In this document: one piece after another, positions 17,930 through 26,544 of the stretch
Position numbering within the stretch: position 1 is the first letter of the stretch
How the letters are laid out: each line of letters begins with the position of its first letter
From: Herbiconiux flava
GTDB lineage: Bacteria > Actinomycetota > Actinomycetes > Actinomycetales > Microbacteriaceae
Direction: 5' to 3'
Assembly (NCBI RefSeq): GCF_013409865.1
Contig: NZ_JACCBM010000001.1
Coordinates: 2,232,001 to 2,296,000, forward strand
DNA: 64,000 nt
Made by a program: the position numbers and the translations under genes
The notes under the pieces: model-generated
What the model saw: only the letters and a program-made list of their open reading frames with translations
The model's database searches: none
Told to the model about the DNA's origin: nothing

Positions 17930-19983
17930 GCGAGGCAATCACGCTGGATGAGATTGACGAAACCGCGGCATCTACCTTTGAAGGCTACGTCGTCCGCAAA
18001 GATCTCGCGCAGCAATTCAAAGGCGCTTACCCCGTGCCTACGTACGTGGGGGAATTTCTCATCGGGCGCTACTGCGCCACCACCGATCCCGAAGAGATCG
18101 AAGAGGGACTTCAGGTTGTGCGACGTCTGCTCGCCGACCGCACCGTGCGCGCAGGCGAGGAGGAGCTGTTCAAGTCGCGCGCTCGCGAGCGCATGACGAT
18201 CAAACTCATCGACCTCGTAAAGGCTCGGCTCGACGCAAAGTCGAACGCCTACGTCGCCGAATTGCCGAGCCTTGGACTGCGCGACGTGCGCATCGACGAC
18301 GCCGTCGTCCGCGACAACGAGCGAATGCTCACCGGTGGCTTTTACGCCGAGATTGACCTGTTCTACGACGCTGCGATCGCGGATGAGAAGAACGGCAAGC
18401 CCTTCGCTATCGGCTCACTGCGCCCTATTCAGCTCTCAACGCGCGACTCACTCTCGCGGCTGGCCGAAGGACGCTCGCGGTTCACGACTCAGCAGTGGAA
18501 GCACCTGCTGCTTCGATCGGTGGGATTCGAGCCCGCGCAGCTCAGCGACCGCGCGCAGGACGTGCTGCTACTTCGGATGGTTCCGTTCGTGCAAAGAAAC
18601 TTCAACATGGTGGAGTTGGGACCGCGTGGCACTGGTAAGTCGCACCTCTTCCAGCAGGTATCCCCGTATGCGCATCTGATCTCAGGCGGCAAAGCGACCG
18701 TCGCCCGCATGTTCGTAAACAACGCGACTGGGCAGCGCGGACTCGTCGCGCAGTACGACGTGGTTTGCTTCGACGAGGTCTCCGGCGTCTCCTTCGATCA
18801 GAAGGACGGCGTCAACATTATGAAGGGTTACATGGAGTCGGGCGAGTTCTCCCGCGGCCGGGAGTCCATCCGTGCTGACGGCTCGATCGTGCTTGTCGGC
18901 AACTTCGATGTTGATGTCGCTCATCAGCAGCGCATCGGCCACCTGCTCTCGCCCCTGCCACCGGAAATGCGCGACGACACCGCGTTTATGGACCGCATCC
19001 ACGCTTACCTGCCCGGCTGGGACGTACCTAAGCTCAATCCCACGTACTTCACCCACCACTTCGGACTGGTGAGCGACTTCCTCTCAGAGTGCTGGTCGCG
19101 ACTCCGAGACCAATCGCGGCTTACGTCGGTCCAAGGGCGTGTGACCTACTCCGACGCACTGTCTGGCCGTGACCTCTCAGCGGTGAACAAGACCATCGAC
19201 GGGTTGCTGAAGTTACTGTACCCCGACGCGGAATCTGCCATCTCAGACGAAGACCTCGAATGGGCAGTGCGAATAGCGCTGGAATCCCGTCGTCGAGTCA
19301 AAGAACAGCAGCGGCGTATCGGTGCCGCCGAGTTCCGAAACACCCAGTTCGGCTACCGCCTAGGCGAGGGCGTCGAGCGATTCGTCTCTACCCCCGAGCT
19401 GGCGAGTCCGGACTCGATCGGCATCGACCCGCTGCCCCCGGGTCAGGTCTGGGCGATCTCCGAAGGGAGCGGTGATGCGGGCCCTGGGCTTTACCGGATC
19501 GAAGCGGCCGACACGCCTGGATCGGGCGCACGTGGGCTCCTCAACCAGGCCGCGCCTGCCACGCTCCGCGAGAGCTTCAAGGTCGCCGAACAGAACATCG
19601 TCGCCCAGGCGAGACAACTCGTGGGCGACCGTGATCCCCGTGAGCACAACCTCACGGCTCAGGTCCGGGCCTTCGACGCCGCCAAGACCGGAGCTGGGCT
19701 TGGGCTACCGATTCTCCTCGCACTTGCCTCCGCGATGCTTCAACGGTCGGTGCGTGGTGGGCTAATTGCGGTCGGCAACTTGTCGCTCGGCGGCGGGGTC
19801 GAGACGGTGCTGAACGCCGCGGCGCTCGCCGAGCACGCCATGGAGAAGGGCGCCTCCGCACTGCTTCTGCCGGTGTCCGCACGTCGTCAGCTCCTGGATG
19901 TCAGTGACGAAGTCGCTACGAGAGTCTCGTTCATGTTTTACAACGACGCCCAACATGCGCTCCTCAAAGCCCTCGGTGAGTGA
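17926..19983 (+). CDS. brxL: BREX Lon-like ATPase BrxL
   Basis: The start is the ATG at 17926 (MSEAITLDEIDETA) overlapping the pglZ stop; an in-frame ATG at 17857 would lie inside pglZ. The product is 685 aa. Walker A is GPRGTGKS at residues 232-239 and Walker B is VVCFDEVSG about 50 residues later. The C-terminal region has a Lon-protease fold signature (TGAGLGLPILLALASAML and LSLGGGVETVLNAAALAEHA). The positions where Lon carries its catalytic Ser (PSAG) and Lys (KEK) read TGAG and VET here, so proteolysis seems unlikely. BrxL is a DNA-binding AAA+ factor required for exclusion and defines type 1 BREX. Confidence 0.9.
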   Translation: MSEAITLDEIDETAASTFEGYVVRKDLAQQFKGAYPVPTYVGEFLIGRYCATTDPEEIEEGLQVVRRLLADRTVRAGEEELFKSRARERMTIKLIDLVKARLDAKSNAYVAELPSLGLRDVRIDDAVVRDNERMLTGGFYAEIDLFYDAAIADEKNGKPFAIGSLRPIQLSTRDSLSRLAEGRSRFTTQQWKHLLLRSVGFEPAQLSDRAQDVLLLRMVPFVQRNFNMVELGPRGTGKSHLFQQVSPYAHLISGGKATVARMFVNNATGQRGLVAQYDVVCFDEVSGVSFDQKDGVNIMKGYMESGEFSRGRESIRADGSIVLVGNFDVDVAHQQRIGHLLSPLPPEMRDDTAFMDRIHAYLPGWDVPKLNPTYFTHHFGLVSDFLSECWSRLRDQSRLTSVQGRVTYSDALSGRDLSAVNKTIDGLLKLLYPDAESAISDEDLEWAVRIALESRRRVKEQQRRIGAAEFRNTQFGYRLGEGVERFVSTPELASPDSIGIDPLPPGQVWAISEGSGDAGPGLYRIEAADTPGSGARGLLNQAAPATLRESFKVAEQNIVAQARQLVGDRDPREHNLTAQVRAFDAAKTGAGLGLPILLALASAMLQRSVRGGLIAVGNLSLGGGVETVLNAAALAEHAMEKGASALLLPVSARRQLLDVSDEVATRVSFMFYNDAQHALLKALGE

Positions 19984-20304
19984 TATGTCTTGTCCGGGCG
20001 CCTGCCGTCGGGGCTACCGACGTGCGTGGTCTTCGCGAGCGACTTTCCAAGCGTCATAGTGGGCGGACGTGTGCCATGCATCCTCGCCCTGCGCACCGGT
20101 TCGTTCTAGCATCATTCCCCCGCCATGTTGCTGCTTCGAGCACAGTGAAGTCCTTGGACACCCTTGTCTTGTAGGCATTTTGGGGCGCCACCCCTTTTAG
20201 TGTCGCCCGGCGCGCAGTGGCGCAAAGAGCGGGGTACATGTCGCTCGATAAGGATCCATGTCCGCTCGTCGCTAGGCTGCGAGTAGCTATCTCGATCCCA
20301 AGAA
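19984..20304. other. Convergent intergenic region after BREX
   Basis: These 321 bases separate the ends of brxL (plus) and the SMEK gene (minus). There is no credible gene. A small hairpin at 20182-20198, GGGG-CGCCA-CCCC followed by TTTT, could act as a weak terminator for the BREX operon. The rest is of ordinary composition with no visible repeat. Confidence 0.35.
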
Positions 20305-21264
20305 TCACGGCAACGACTGCCCACAAGTCGGGCAGAGATCGTCGTCCGCGAGAGGCGTTCCCCAGCGTGGCGCATTGAGTTCAAACTCCGCGGCTAAAGC
20401 CGAGACATCTCGTTGAATCGAAATCCGGTACACATCCACTCGCGCCGCGTCATTCAGGTCGATTTGACCAAATGGATTGGCGGAAGCCAGCGTCGCAGCG
20501 ATCGCTCGACTTATACCGGACGTGAGGTCGTAGATGTGCTTCAGCAGCGCCTGCGCTTTCGGTTCGAACGTTGAGTAAGGGCGCGTGATCTGTCGACCTG
20601 CTGCATCAGTGCCTCGCGCGATTAGTCGTCGGAGATCCTTCATCGTCGACAGCATGTCTGACCAATTGCCCTCGACTCCTCGAGAGTCATGTAAGGCCGG
20701 CCGATCGAAGTGGCGGAGGATCTCCTTGACCTCTTCCTTATCGTTGTGCAGATTCAGGCCCTCGACGGTTGTGAGTCCGTGAAAAACTCGCTCGACAGCG
20801 TCGAGTTGCCCGCTGGCGAGATTGCGTACGTCCAGTCCAAGGAGAAGCGAGTAAGTCTTCACCGTCACATCTTTGTCGAGCCGAAGCACTTGAGTTCCCA
20901 TAGATGGTTTCGCGCATTCGAGACCAACGATGTGAAGTTCCGTGACGTTTTCGAGAGGACTCCCCGCTTTGGTGCGCTCAGATTTGAAGAGCGCGATGGT
21001 GCCTTCGACCTTCGCTTTACTAACTGCTCTCGTCGCCTGCACCGCAAGAGTCCGATTCGGGTTGAGGTGGTCAACAGCCTTGAGATTCGGGTAGTCGGCG
21101 TTAGCATTTCGCAGCGCCAAGCCGAAAGCCGCGTTCAGCGATTGCTGGATTACTGTCTCGCAATAGTCCGCCAACAGATGCCCATTCGCGTACATGGTCT
21201 TGGTTTGATATCGCAGTATGGATTCGTACCTGAAAATGCGGCTTCGCGTCTCGACGTCGTTCAT
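20305..21264 (-). CDS. SMEK-domain protein, probable defence accessory
   Basis: The 319-aa protein starts MNDVETRSRIFRYESILRYQ. Residues about 25-95 (LLADYCETVIQQSLNAAFGL, then YPNLKAVDHLNPNRTLAVQATRAVS with KVEGTIALF) match the SMEK domain, a nuclease-fold-like module found at the N-terminus of defence-associated proteins. The middle is helical and the last 15 residues hold CPTCG, half of a zinc knuckle. It lies immediately downstream of BREX on the opposite strand, facing it tail to tail, and shares its lower GC. It may be the sensor or effector of a separate small defence module. The domain call is moderately sure and the function is inferred from context. Confidence 0.6.
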   Translation of the reverse strand: MNDVETRSRIFRYESILRYQTKTMYANGHLLADYCETVIQQSLNAAFGLALRNANADYPNLKAVDHLNPNRTLAVQATRAVSKAKVEGTIALFKSERTKAGSPLENVTELHIVGLECAKPSMGTQVLRLDKDVTVKTYSLLLGLDVRNLASGQLDAVERVFHGLTTVEGLNLHNDKEEVKEILRHFDRPALHDSRGVEGNWSDMLSTMKDLRRLIARGTDAAGRQITRPYSTFEPKAQALLKHIYDLTSGISRAIAATLASANPFGQIDLNDAARVDVYRISIQRDVSALAAEFELNAPRWGTPLADDDLCPTCGQSLP

Positions 21265-21451
21265 CTCCTGAGCATATTGTCGGAAGTCCGCCCACGAGCT
21301 ACGTGTGCAACGAGCTCTTCAATGTGCCGCTGAGCCGGCTGAACGTGTGATGCGCACTCCAACCGCCTCTTCGCGGCATCCAGCGGCGACGGGCTCGACT
21401 AGGTCGTCGACGATGCACCGACGTGCGTGAGGCGCGCTCACCAGAGTTCGC

Positions 21452-21985
21452 ACCGGTGTCGCGCAAAAAATCGGTCGGGAGCGCATCCGCCTGGGCCGCC
21501 GAAGCCGCCTCGAAGCGGCGACGGATCTCGGCCACGATCGCCTCGGCCTCGGCCTCGGCCTCGGCCTCGGCCTTGATGCGGTTCGTGCGCAGCTCTTTGC
21601 CCCTGCCTGAGCGGTTGAAGGTGCCGTTCACCCGTGCCATCGTGAACCCGTAGCCGTCGCGTGACTCGAGTTCGGCCGACCTCAGCGGCGCCGGGAACGA
21701 CGAGAGCCGGCTCTCGTAGTAGTGGTAATTGCTGAACGAGATGAGCGACTCGTCCTGACTGCGGTAGTGCCACGACAGCCACTTGCTCGGCTCCTGCGCC
21801 TGCACGCACTCCGAGAGGATCGACTCCTCGTCTTGCACCACGACGGCCTCGAGCTCGACCTCGTCGTCGGCATCGAGCGCCGTCTCGCCGAAGCTGGTGG
21901 GCGGCATCTGCTTGCAGTCACCGACCACCACGACCGAATCGGCGCGACCCATTGCACCCATGGCATCCGCCACCCGCGTCTGCGA
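21452..21985 (-). pseudogene. Fragment of a DUF4011/Hhe-type helicase gene
   Basis: The translated segment runs from SQTRVADAMGAMGRADSVVV through VGDCKQMPPTSFGE and SKWLSWHYRSQDESLISFSN to LRDTG. It aligns closely with residues around 1370-1550 of the intact 2034-aa protein encoded at 26545-32649, with many substitutions, so it is a diverged homologue and not a fresh copy. About 24 codons are missing in frame just before LRDTG. The RIEAEAIVAEI segment of the intact copy is expanded here to RIKAEAEAEAEAEAIVAEI. Both flanks lack any helicase sequence, so no functional protein results. It probably marks an island insertion or recombination boundary. Confidence 0.8.
21541..21572. repeat. Hexanucleotide tandem repeat (CCTCGG)5
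   Basis: Five perfect CCTCGG units plus two bases lie inside the helicase pseudogene and encode the Ala-Glu dipeptide run on the minus strand. The intact homologue has only about two units at the equivalent place. Expansion by replication slippage in a gene freed of selection is the simplest reading. Confidence 0.75.
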
Positions 21986-22056
21986 TTGAAGGTCACGGTG
22001 CGGTTCAGGTCATCAAAGTGTCGTTTGGAGCCCCCACCGTGATGCCGGCTTGAAAG

Positions 22057-23076
22057 CTACTCGAACTGATCTACCACGTAGACGTTGCGGAGGGGGATGA
22101 TCGAGCGCCAGCGGTTCGCAAACTTCTCATAGTTGGCGAGAACGAGGTCGATGACCTCGTCGCCATCGATGAGGCGGAGGTCTTGACGGTTTCGTTCCAG
22201 TGCTTTTGCCTCTCGGCTGTAGGACCCGAGGCTGACAAACAAGCCGAGCTCCCCGCGAGCGAGCGTGCCCGTGAGCTGGTTCACCTCTGGGGAGCCAATC
22301 GTGCCTGTCAGGTGTTTGCATTGCACCTTGATGACGGGCGGTTCGAGACCGAAGGGATCACGGTGAGCGATCACGTCGACACCGCCGTCATTTGAGTATT
22401 GGGTGGTGCGTGCCTGGTACCCGACGGCGCGCAGGAGCTCGGCGACGAATTCTTCGAAATCTCTATGACTCATTCCACGCAGAATCCGATCAGTGACGAA
22501 GTCCCTGGTGTAGTTCTCGATGCGATCGGCGTCGGGCGTATCGTCCGCTCTGCGCACCGCCTGCTCTGGTTCCTCGCTTTGGCGAGTGACCAGTTGCTGT
22601 ACCGCTTCCGCGGAATCAGATGCGACGAAAGTGCGGAACTCGTCTTCGTAGTTCCTCACGCGGAAGAGTGTGACGGCGGAGCCGATCTCGTAAAGAGCGT
22701 CCTTCGAGAACACGGAACGGGGCACGGCGTCCCTAATCCACCGCACGCCGACGCGGTGTTTGTGGTCTGAGGCAGATGCATCCCAGTAATACCCGGACGT
22801 AACTTCGCCGAACGCTAACGTGCGGTCAGCCTTGCGCGGCGCAATGATCAGGTCTCCAGGCGAAATCTCCTCAGCGAATCGGTGGAGTATGCCGGCCCAG
22901 ATCGGTAGGGCGCCCTCTTTCGCCTCAGGGTAGGACTCTCGAAGTAGCGCCTTCAGGTCAGATCGTTCGAGCGAGATTGTTCGTAGATCTGGGATGAGAT
23001 TCCAACCGATACTGACAAAACCGCCCGCGATGAGGTCCAGTGAAGTGTCATTGTGAATGCCCCAGGTCGCCGGCAT
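22057..23076 (-). CDS. Mrr-family restriction endonuclease with PUA/EVE-like N-domain
   Basis: Start chosen at ATG 23076 (MPATWGIHND), preceded by GAAGGGA at good spacing; the product is 339 aa. Residues about 200-320 are an Mrr-type PD-(D/E)XK nuclease: DFEEFVAELLRAVGY, DGGVDVIAHRD (Asp234), then VIKVQCKH (Gln252-x-Lys254, the QxK variant). The N-terminal 140 residues (PGDLIIAPRKADRTLAFGEV, then HRVGVRWIRDAVP) look like a PUA/EVE fold of the kind that reads modified bases. The combination suggests a type IV restriction enzyme that cuts modified foreign DNA. It lies close to BREX, complementing it against phages with modified genomes. Confidence 0.75.
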   Translation of the reverse strand: MPATWGIHNDTSLDLIAGGFVSIGWNLIPDLRTISLERSDLKALLRESYPEAKEGALPIWAGILHRFAEEISPGDLIIAPRKADRTLAFGEVTSGYYWDASASDHKHRVGVRWIRDAVPRSVFSKDALYEIGSAVTLFRVRNYEDEFRTFVASDSAEAVQQLVTRQSEEPEQAVRRADDTPDADRIENYTRDFVTDRILRGMSHRDFEEFVAELLRAVGYQARTTQYSNDGGVDVIAHRDPFGLEPPVIKVQCKHLTGTIGSPEVNQLTGTLARGELGLFVSLGSYSREAKALERNRQDLRLIDGDEVIDLVLANYEKFANRWRSIIPLRNVYVVDQFE

Positions 23077-23325
23077 GTGATGATTCCCTTCGCGCGAGCG
23101 GCTCGATTCTCGAGCGATCCTTTCGACATTAGTAGACCCACCCATCCCGACGGGCGAGAGTTGTCGGTGGTGACTAGCACATACCCAGAACGGGGCGGAG
23201 ATGCGCGAGCAAGCTGAGAAGTGTTCCGCCTGGCGGGACGCAAGACGGAACTCGCGAGGTTTGCCTCCCGTTCGGAAACGAGAGTGAGACGACAATGCGT
23301 AGATCTGTTGGACCGAGGGCGACGG

Positions 23326-23783
23326 TTAGCGCGGTCTGAAGATCGCGCCGGATCGCGGGCTTCGCGCGTACCACCCGCGCGCAGCGTTGGGGCGGGCCGC
23401 CCGGCGTGCGTGGGCCTCCGCACAGTCGGCTCGGGCTCGGTCGGCCCGCTCGAGGAACGCGGCCTCTGCCGCGGTGTTCGTGGCCGGGTGCTCGCTGCGG
23501 AGCAGAGCGACCGCCTGAGGGTCTTCGAAGGAACGGTACTCGCCGGCGAAGAGAGGGCCGAGCTCTTCGGAGACCGCGCGGGCCAGTTCGAGGCCGCGCG
23601 CACTGAAGTCGTGCAGAGATGCCTCGGGGCGCCAGTGGAAGTCGGGTCGAGGGTGGCGTAGTACTGGCCCTCCCAGTCCTCGAGGAGCGCGATGAAATCC
23701 GGGGTCAGCCGGGTCGCGGCGTAGGCGAGTGGCTCGCTGAACCAGATGACTGAGCTGGCGTAGTCCGGTAACACGCGCACCAT
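23326..23783 (-). pseudogene. Hypothetical gene with single frameshift
   Basis: The first frame reads MVRVLPDYASSVIWFSEPLA to YYATLDP, then the coding pattern shifts to the next frame as DFHWRPEASLHDFSARGLEL and continues to WYARSPRSGAIFRPR with TAA at 23326-23328. The join is near 23640 and fits loss of one base (CTCGACCC-GACTTC). Without it the protein would be about 152 aa, soluble, and rich in Ala/Arg/Glu towards the end. No family is recognised. A sequencing error would look the same, so it may be intact in the organism. Confidence 0.5.
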
Positions 23784-23902
23784 ATCCGTCGCGTAGACAT
23801 TGGGCGCCTCATTTCATGGCCCACACTCTGCGTCGTGCCCCACCTCGAGGGTCGGCGTGACCGCGACGACGCGGGCGCCGGCGTTGCGGGTCAGGGGTCA
23901 CG

Positions 23903-24304
23903 CTAGGCGTCGTCTCGGCGGGCGGTACCGCGCACGCCGTGATCCTCATCGCGCGGCTCCGACGCGGCGGAGTCGATGTTCTGCACCGCCCAGTCGGCGA
24001 GGGCGATCGCGTGGGGGAGCAGGGTGCGGGCCTTCGGGGTGAGCTCGTACTCGACGCGGGGTGGCACCTCGGGGTAGGAGGTCCGGGTCACGAGGCCGTC
24101 TTCGGCGAGGTGGCCGAGGGTGCGGGTGAGCATCCGTTGCGAGATGCCCGGGACGGTCCGCTGGAGGTCGGTGAAGCGCAGGCGGGTGTCGTGGAGGGTG
24201 GCGATCACGAGCAGGGACCACTTGTCGGCGACGCGGTCGAGCAGGGCACGGATGGCTCGGCCCTGGTCGCCTCGGATCAGGCAGACCTTCTCGTAGTCCG
24301 ACAT
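23903..24304 (-). CDS. HxlR-family transcriptional regulator
   Basis: This 133-aa winged-helix protein contains IRALLDRVADKWSLLVIATL, FTDLQRTVPGISQRMLTRTL (recognition helix) and EYELTPKARTLLPHAIALADW, which are all HxlR hallmarks. It carries an early Cys (Cys8) as in most family members, which often sense electrophiles or redox stress. It is divergent from the DoxX gene at 24406, with about 100 bases between, and most likely represses that gene and itself. Length is normal and it is intact. Confidence 0.9.
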   Translation of the reverse strand: MSDYEKVCLIRGDQGRAIRALLDRVADKWSLLVIATLHDTRLRFTDLQRTVPGISQRMLTRTLGHLAEDGLVTRTSYPEVPPRVEYELTPKARTLLPHAIALADWAVQNIDSAASEPRDEDHGVRGTARRDDA

Positions 24305-24405
24305 CCGCTCGCCCCTTCGTTACACGCGTGTGCCTTTTGTAAGGCGGATCGAAAGCGCCCATGCTTGCGATGCTTACTGATCGTAACCATTGGAAGAGGT
24401 TCGCC

Positions 24406-24765
24406 ATGTTTATCGCCTACTGGATCGTCGCCGGGCTGCTGGCCGTGTTCTACGTGTACTCCGGTGGGATCAAGGCGGTGCGGTCGAAGGAGGCATTGCG
24501 GCCGATGATGGGGTGGGTCGACGACATGCCGTTCGGTGTCGTGCGGGCTATCGGTGTTGTTGAGGTGCTCGGGGCAGTCGGGCTAATTGTGCCGCCACTT
24601 CTCGCGGTCGCGCCATGGCTCGCCTTTGCCGCAGCTGTCGGGCTCGTTCTCGTGCAGGTGGGGGCGGGGGTCGTGCACCTTCGGCGTGGGGAGAACGTGT
24701 GGATGAATGTGGCGCTCGCCGTGGTCGCGGGAGTAGTGGTGTGGCTGGCGACGGTCTGGCTCTGA
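24406..24765 (+). CDS. DoxX-like membrane protein
   Basis: The start at 24406 (MFIAYWIVAGLLAVFYVYSG) follows GAAGAGG; an in-frame ATG at 24361 would add 15 polar residues. The 119-aa product has four hydrophobic helices at about residues 4-22, 45-65, 70-88 and 98-117 with GVVRAIGVVEVLGAVGLIVP, typical of DoxX-family integral membrane proteins. Such proteins are often linked to redox or quinone stress. Divergence from the HxlR regulator supports control by it. Confidence 0.8.
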   Translation: MFIAYWIVAGLLAVFYVYSGGIKAVRSKEALRPMMGWVDDMPFGVVRAIGVVEVLGAVGLIVPPLLAVAPWLAFAAAVGLVLVQVGAGVVHLRRGENVWMNVALAVVAGVVVWLATVWL

Positions 24766-24892
24766 GGCGCGGTCGTCGTTGATCGCTCCCTAACCGTTTG
24801 CCAAGCGATTTCGCGCAATGCTGTCAGGCGCGCTCGTATCGGGTACATTTCGGGCGATGACATGCCGTTTGGCGAGTGCGCGAACAGCGCGG

Positions 24893-25171
24893 CTAGGGCG
24901 CAGGATTGCCCGGATCATTGCCGTTCACGCCGACTTCACCACGTGCATCTAAGTGACGGGCCAGGACCGATGCGCCGATCAGAACCAGTCCGAGGGTCAT
25001 GCAGATCTCGCGAACGATCAGGGCGATGGCGCCGGCGATCACGTTCGGGACTTCGGCCGATTGAAAGATCACCGTCAACCATCCGTCCGTGACGAGTGCA
25101 AGGGCAACGCCTATCGCTGCGAGCACGACGCCCGTGACGAAGATCTGACGAGATGTCAGCCGGGGAGGCAT
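24893..25171 (-). CDS. Small two- to three-helix membrane protein
   Basis: 92 aa: after a short basic N-terminus (MPPRLTSRQ) there are hydrophobic segments IFVTGVVLAAIGVALALVTD, VIAGAIALIVREICMTLG and LVLIGASVLARHL, then a polar tail. This is a plausible membrane protein of a type common in Microbacteriaceae. No family is named. It may be co-transcribed with the 50-aa frame just upstream. Confidence 0.5.
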   Translation of the reverse strand: MPPRLTSRQIFVTGVVLAAIGVALALVTDGWLTVIFQSAEVPNVIAGAIALIVREICMTLGLVLIGASVLARHLDARGEVGVNGNDPGNPAP

Positions 25172-25308
25172 AAGCGATCCGTTCGGTTTGTATTGCTAGC
25201 TCCAAAGTCGCTACACAACGGCTCCAGCCCTCGGGCCACGGCTGAAAGACCAGATGCGATGGCCAGATCATGCGGACGCGGCGGGCGGGATTTGGTTGGT
25301 GTGGTCAT
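25156..25308 (-). CDS. Possible 50-aa upstream ORF
   Basis: An ATG preceded by GAAGAG opens a 50-codon frame (MTTPTKSRPPRPHDLAIASG...) that ends 16 bases inside the start of the membrane protein gene. It could be a coupled leader peptide or chance; there is no homology I recognise. The bases between 25309 and 25516 hold no gene and should contain the promoter for the secreted protein at 25517. Confidence 0.2.
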   Translation of the reverse strand: MTTPTKSRPPRPHDLAIASGLSAVARGLEPLCSDFGASNTNRTDRLCLPG

Positions 25309-25516
25309 CGTTGACTCTTCGGCTGGCTGGTAGCCGGTCTCCGCCGGCGAACAATGAGCAGGGTATGCGCCTGAGGAGTATTCAGCAAGAGGGAGATGGT
25401 GGCACCTTCGGGCTGGGTAGCAATTACTCACGTGGGGGTCGGCGGTCCCGGAGGCAGCCTGAAGGTACCCCTCGTTCGGGGGTGAAGTTATTGGTAAGAG
25501 TGAAGGGAACGAAGTC

Positions 25517-26119
25517 ATGAAGTCCAAAATCCTCTCGATGACCGTCGTCGTCGTTACTGCCCTCGGTGCACCACTGGCGTTGACATCGACTGCTTCAGCC
25601 CAATTGATGCCCGATGAGAGTACGCAGCCTCTCAATGTCTGTGACGGCAACACACTCTCGACGGTCGATCACGACGGCGAGCAGCTGAGTGACGAGGCGC
25701 TTGACCTGGCGCTGCGGCAGGTCCGTCAGCTCTGCGATGCCGGTGTCGGATCGGCGATCTCGATCGACGAGTACATCGACTCGGTAGAACGCGATGCTCA
25801 ACTCACCGACGACTACGCGAACGTGGTTGCGCAGATCAACACCAGGCCGGGCAACATGGGCATCAGTGCTTACGCGAATTCCATCCCGCTCGACAAATTG
25901 AGGAAGGAGCTGTCGTGTATCTACCGGATGCAACCGGTGACGGGGCCTTCTACGTCGTGGGAGAGCTGCGGGTCGGAGTCCACCAGCACCGGCACATATC
26001 TCACCACCCGCGGCAACGACTTCTGCCCGGTGCCGGGCACGCGCTGGGAGGCTGTCGCAGACCTGTACGTGAACGGATCGCTGAAGCAGAGCGACGGCGC
26101 GATCGCTGTGGCTCTGTGA
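25517..26119 (+). CDS. Secreted protein with signal peptide, unknown
   Basis: The 200-aa product starts with a classic Sec signal: MKSKILSMTVVVVTALGAPL, then ALTSTASA with cleavage expected after the last Ala. The mature part is acidic in its first half (DESTQPLNVCDGNTLSTVDH) with helical DEALDLALRQVRQLCDAGV. A second half with four Cys (SCIYRMQ, WESCGSES, DFCPVPG) suggests disulfide-stabilised extracellular folding. GAAGGGA precedes the ATG. No family is recognised. The following gene starts 25 bases later and may be co-transcribed. Confidence 0.65.
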   Translation: MKSKILSMTVVVVTALGAPLALTSTASAQLMPDESTQPLNVCDGNTLSTVDHDGEQLSDEALDLALRQVRQLCDAGVGSAISIDEYIDSVERDAQLTDDYANVVAQINTRPGNMGISAYANSIPLDKLRKELSCIYRMQPVTGPSTSWESCGSESTSTGTYLTTRGNDFCPVPGTRWEAVADLYVNGSLKQSDGAIAVAL

Positions 26120-26144
26120 TGCTCGACCGTGTGGAGAGACGGCG

Positions 26145-26492
26145 ATGAGGGGTGTGCCAGAGCTGATCGTGGTTCAGAGGAGAGCGGCTCTGCCCAGCGG
26201 CGCGGCCTATTTGCTGTCCTTCGTCGAACTGTGGCCCGGTCAGACCGTCGTGCGGTTCGTCGGTCTCGGCGCCGGCGCAGAACGCGAACTCAGAGGGCTG
26301 CGCTTGACGCTCACCGACGACACCGGCGCGGAGTACGCCTGGCGGGCGACCTCGTCGGGCGGCATGGTGCTGCCGGATGAGGTGAGCGTGGGGTTTCACG
26401 GCCCACTGGCCGAGGCCGCCGACTGGATCGTCATCAGTGATCCGGGTGGGGCCATTGATGAGCGCATAGCGCTCGACCGACGGCCTATCTAA
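26145..26492 (+). CDS. Small beta-rich hypothetical protein
   Basis: 115 aa, no signal or membrane segment. Alternating strands (AYLLSFVELWPGQTVVRFVG, LRLTLTDDTGAEYAWRATSS, DWIVISDPGG) suggest a small immunoglobulin-like or beta-sandwich domain; short proteins of this type occur in actinobacteria without known function. GGAGAG precedes the ATG by seven bases. It sits between a secreted protein gene and the convergent helicase gene. Confidence 0.5.
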   Translation: MRGVPELIVVQRRAALPSGAAYLLSFVELWPGQTVVRFVGLGAGAERELRGLRLTLTDDTGAEYAWRATSSGGMVLPDEVSVGFHGPLAEAADWIVISDPGGAIDERIALDRRPI

Positions 26493-26544
26493 ACGAACTG
26501 ATTTACCCCACCTCGTACGCCGGTGGCGCCTCGTCGCCCTCCGT

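Noticed and set aside
21280..21352. Plus-strand segment reading YVCNELFNVPLSRLNV before a stop
   Set aside because: It recalls the end of a pyroglutamyl peptidase, but it is too short, has no upstream coding sequence, and may be chance.
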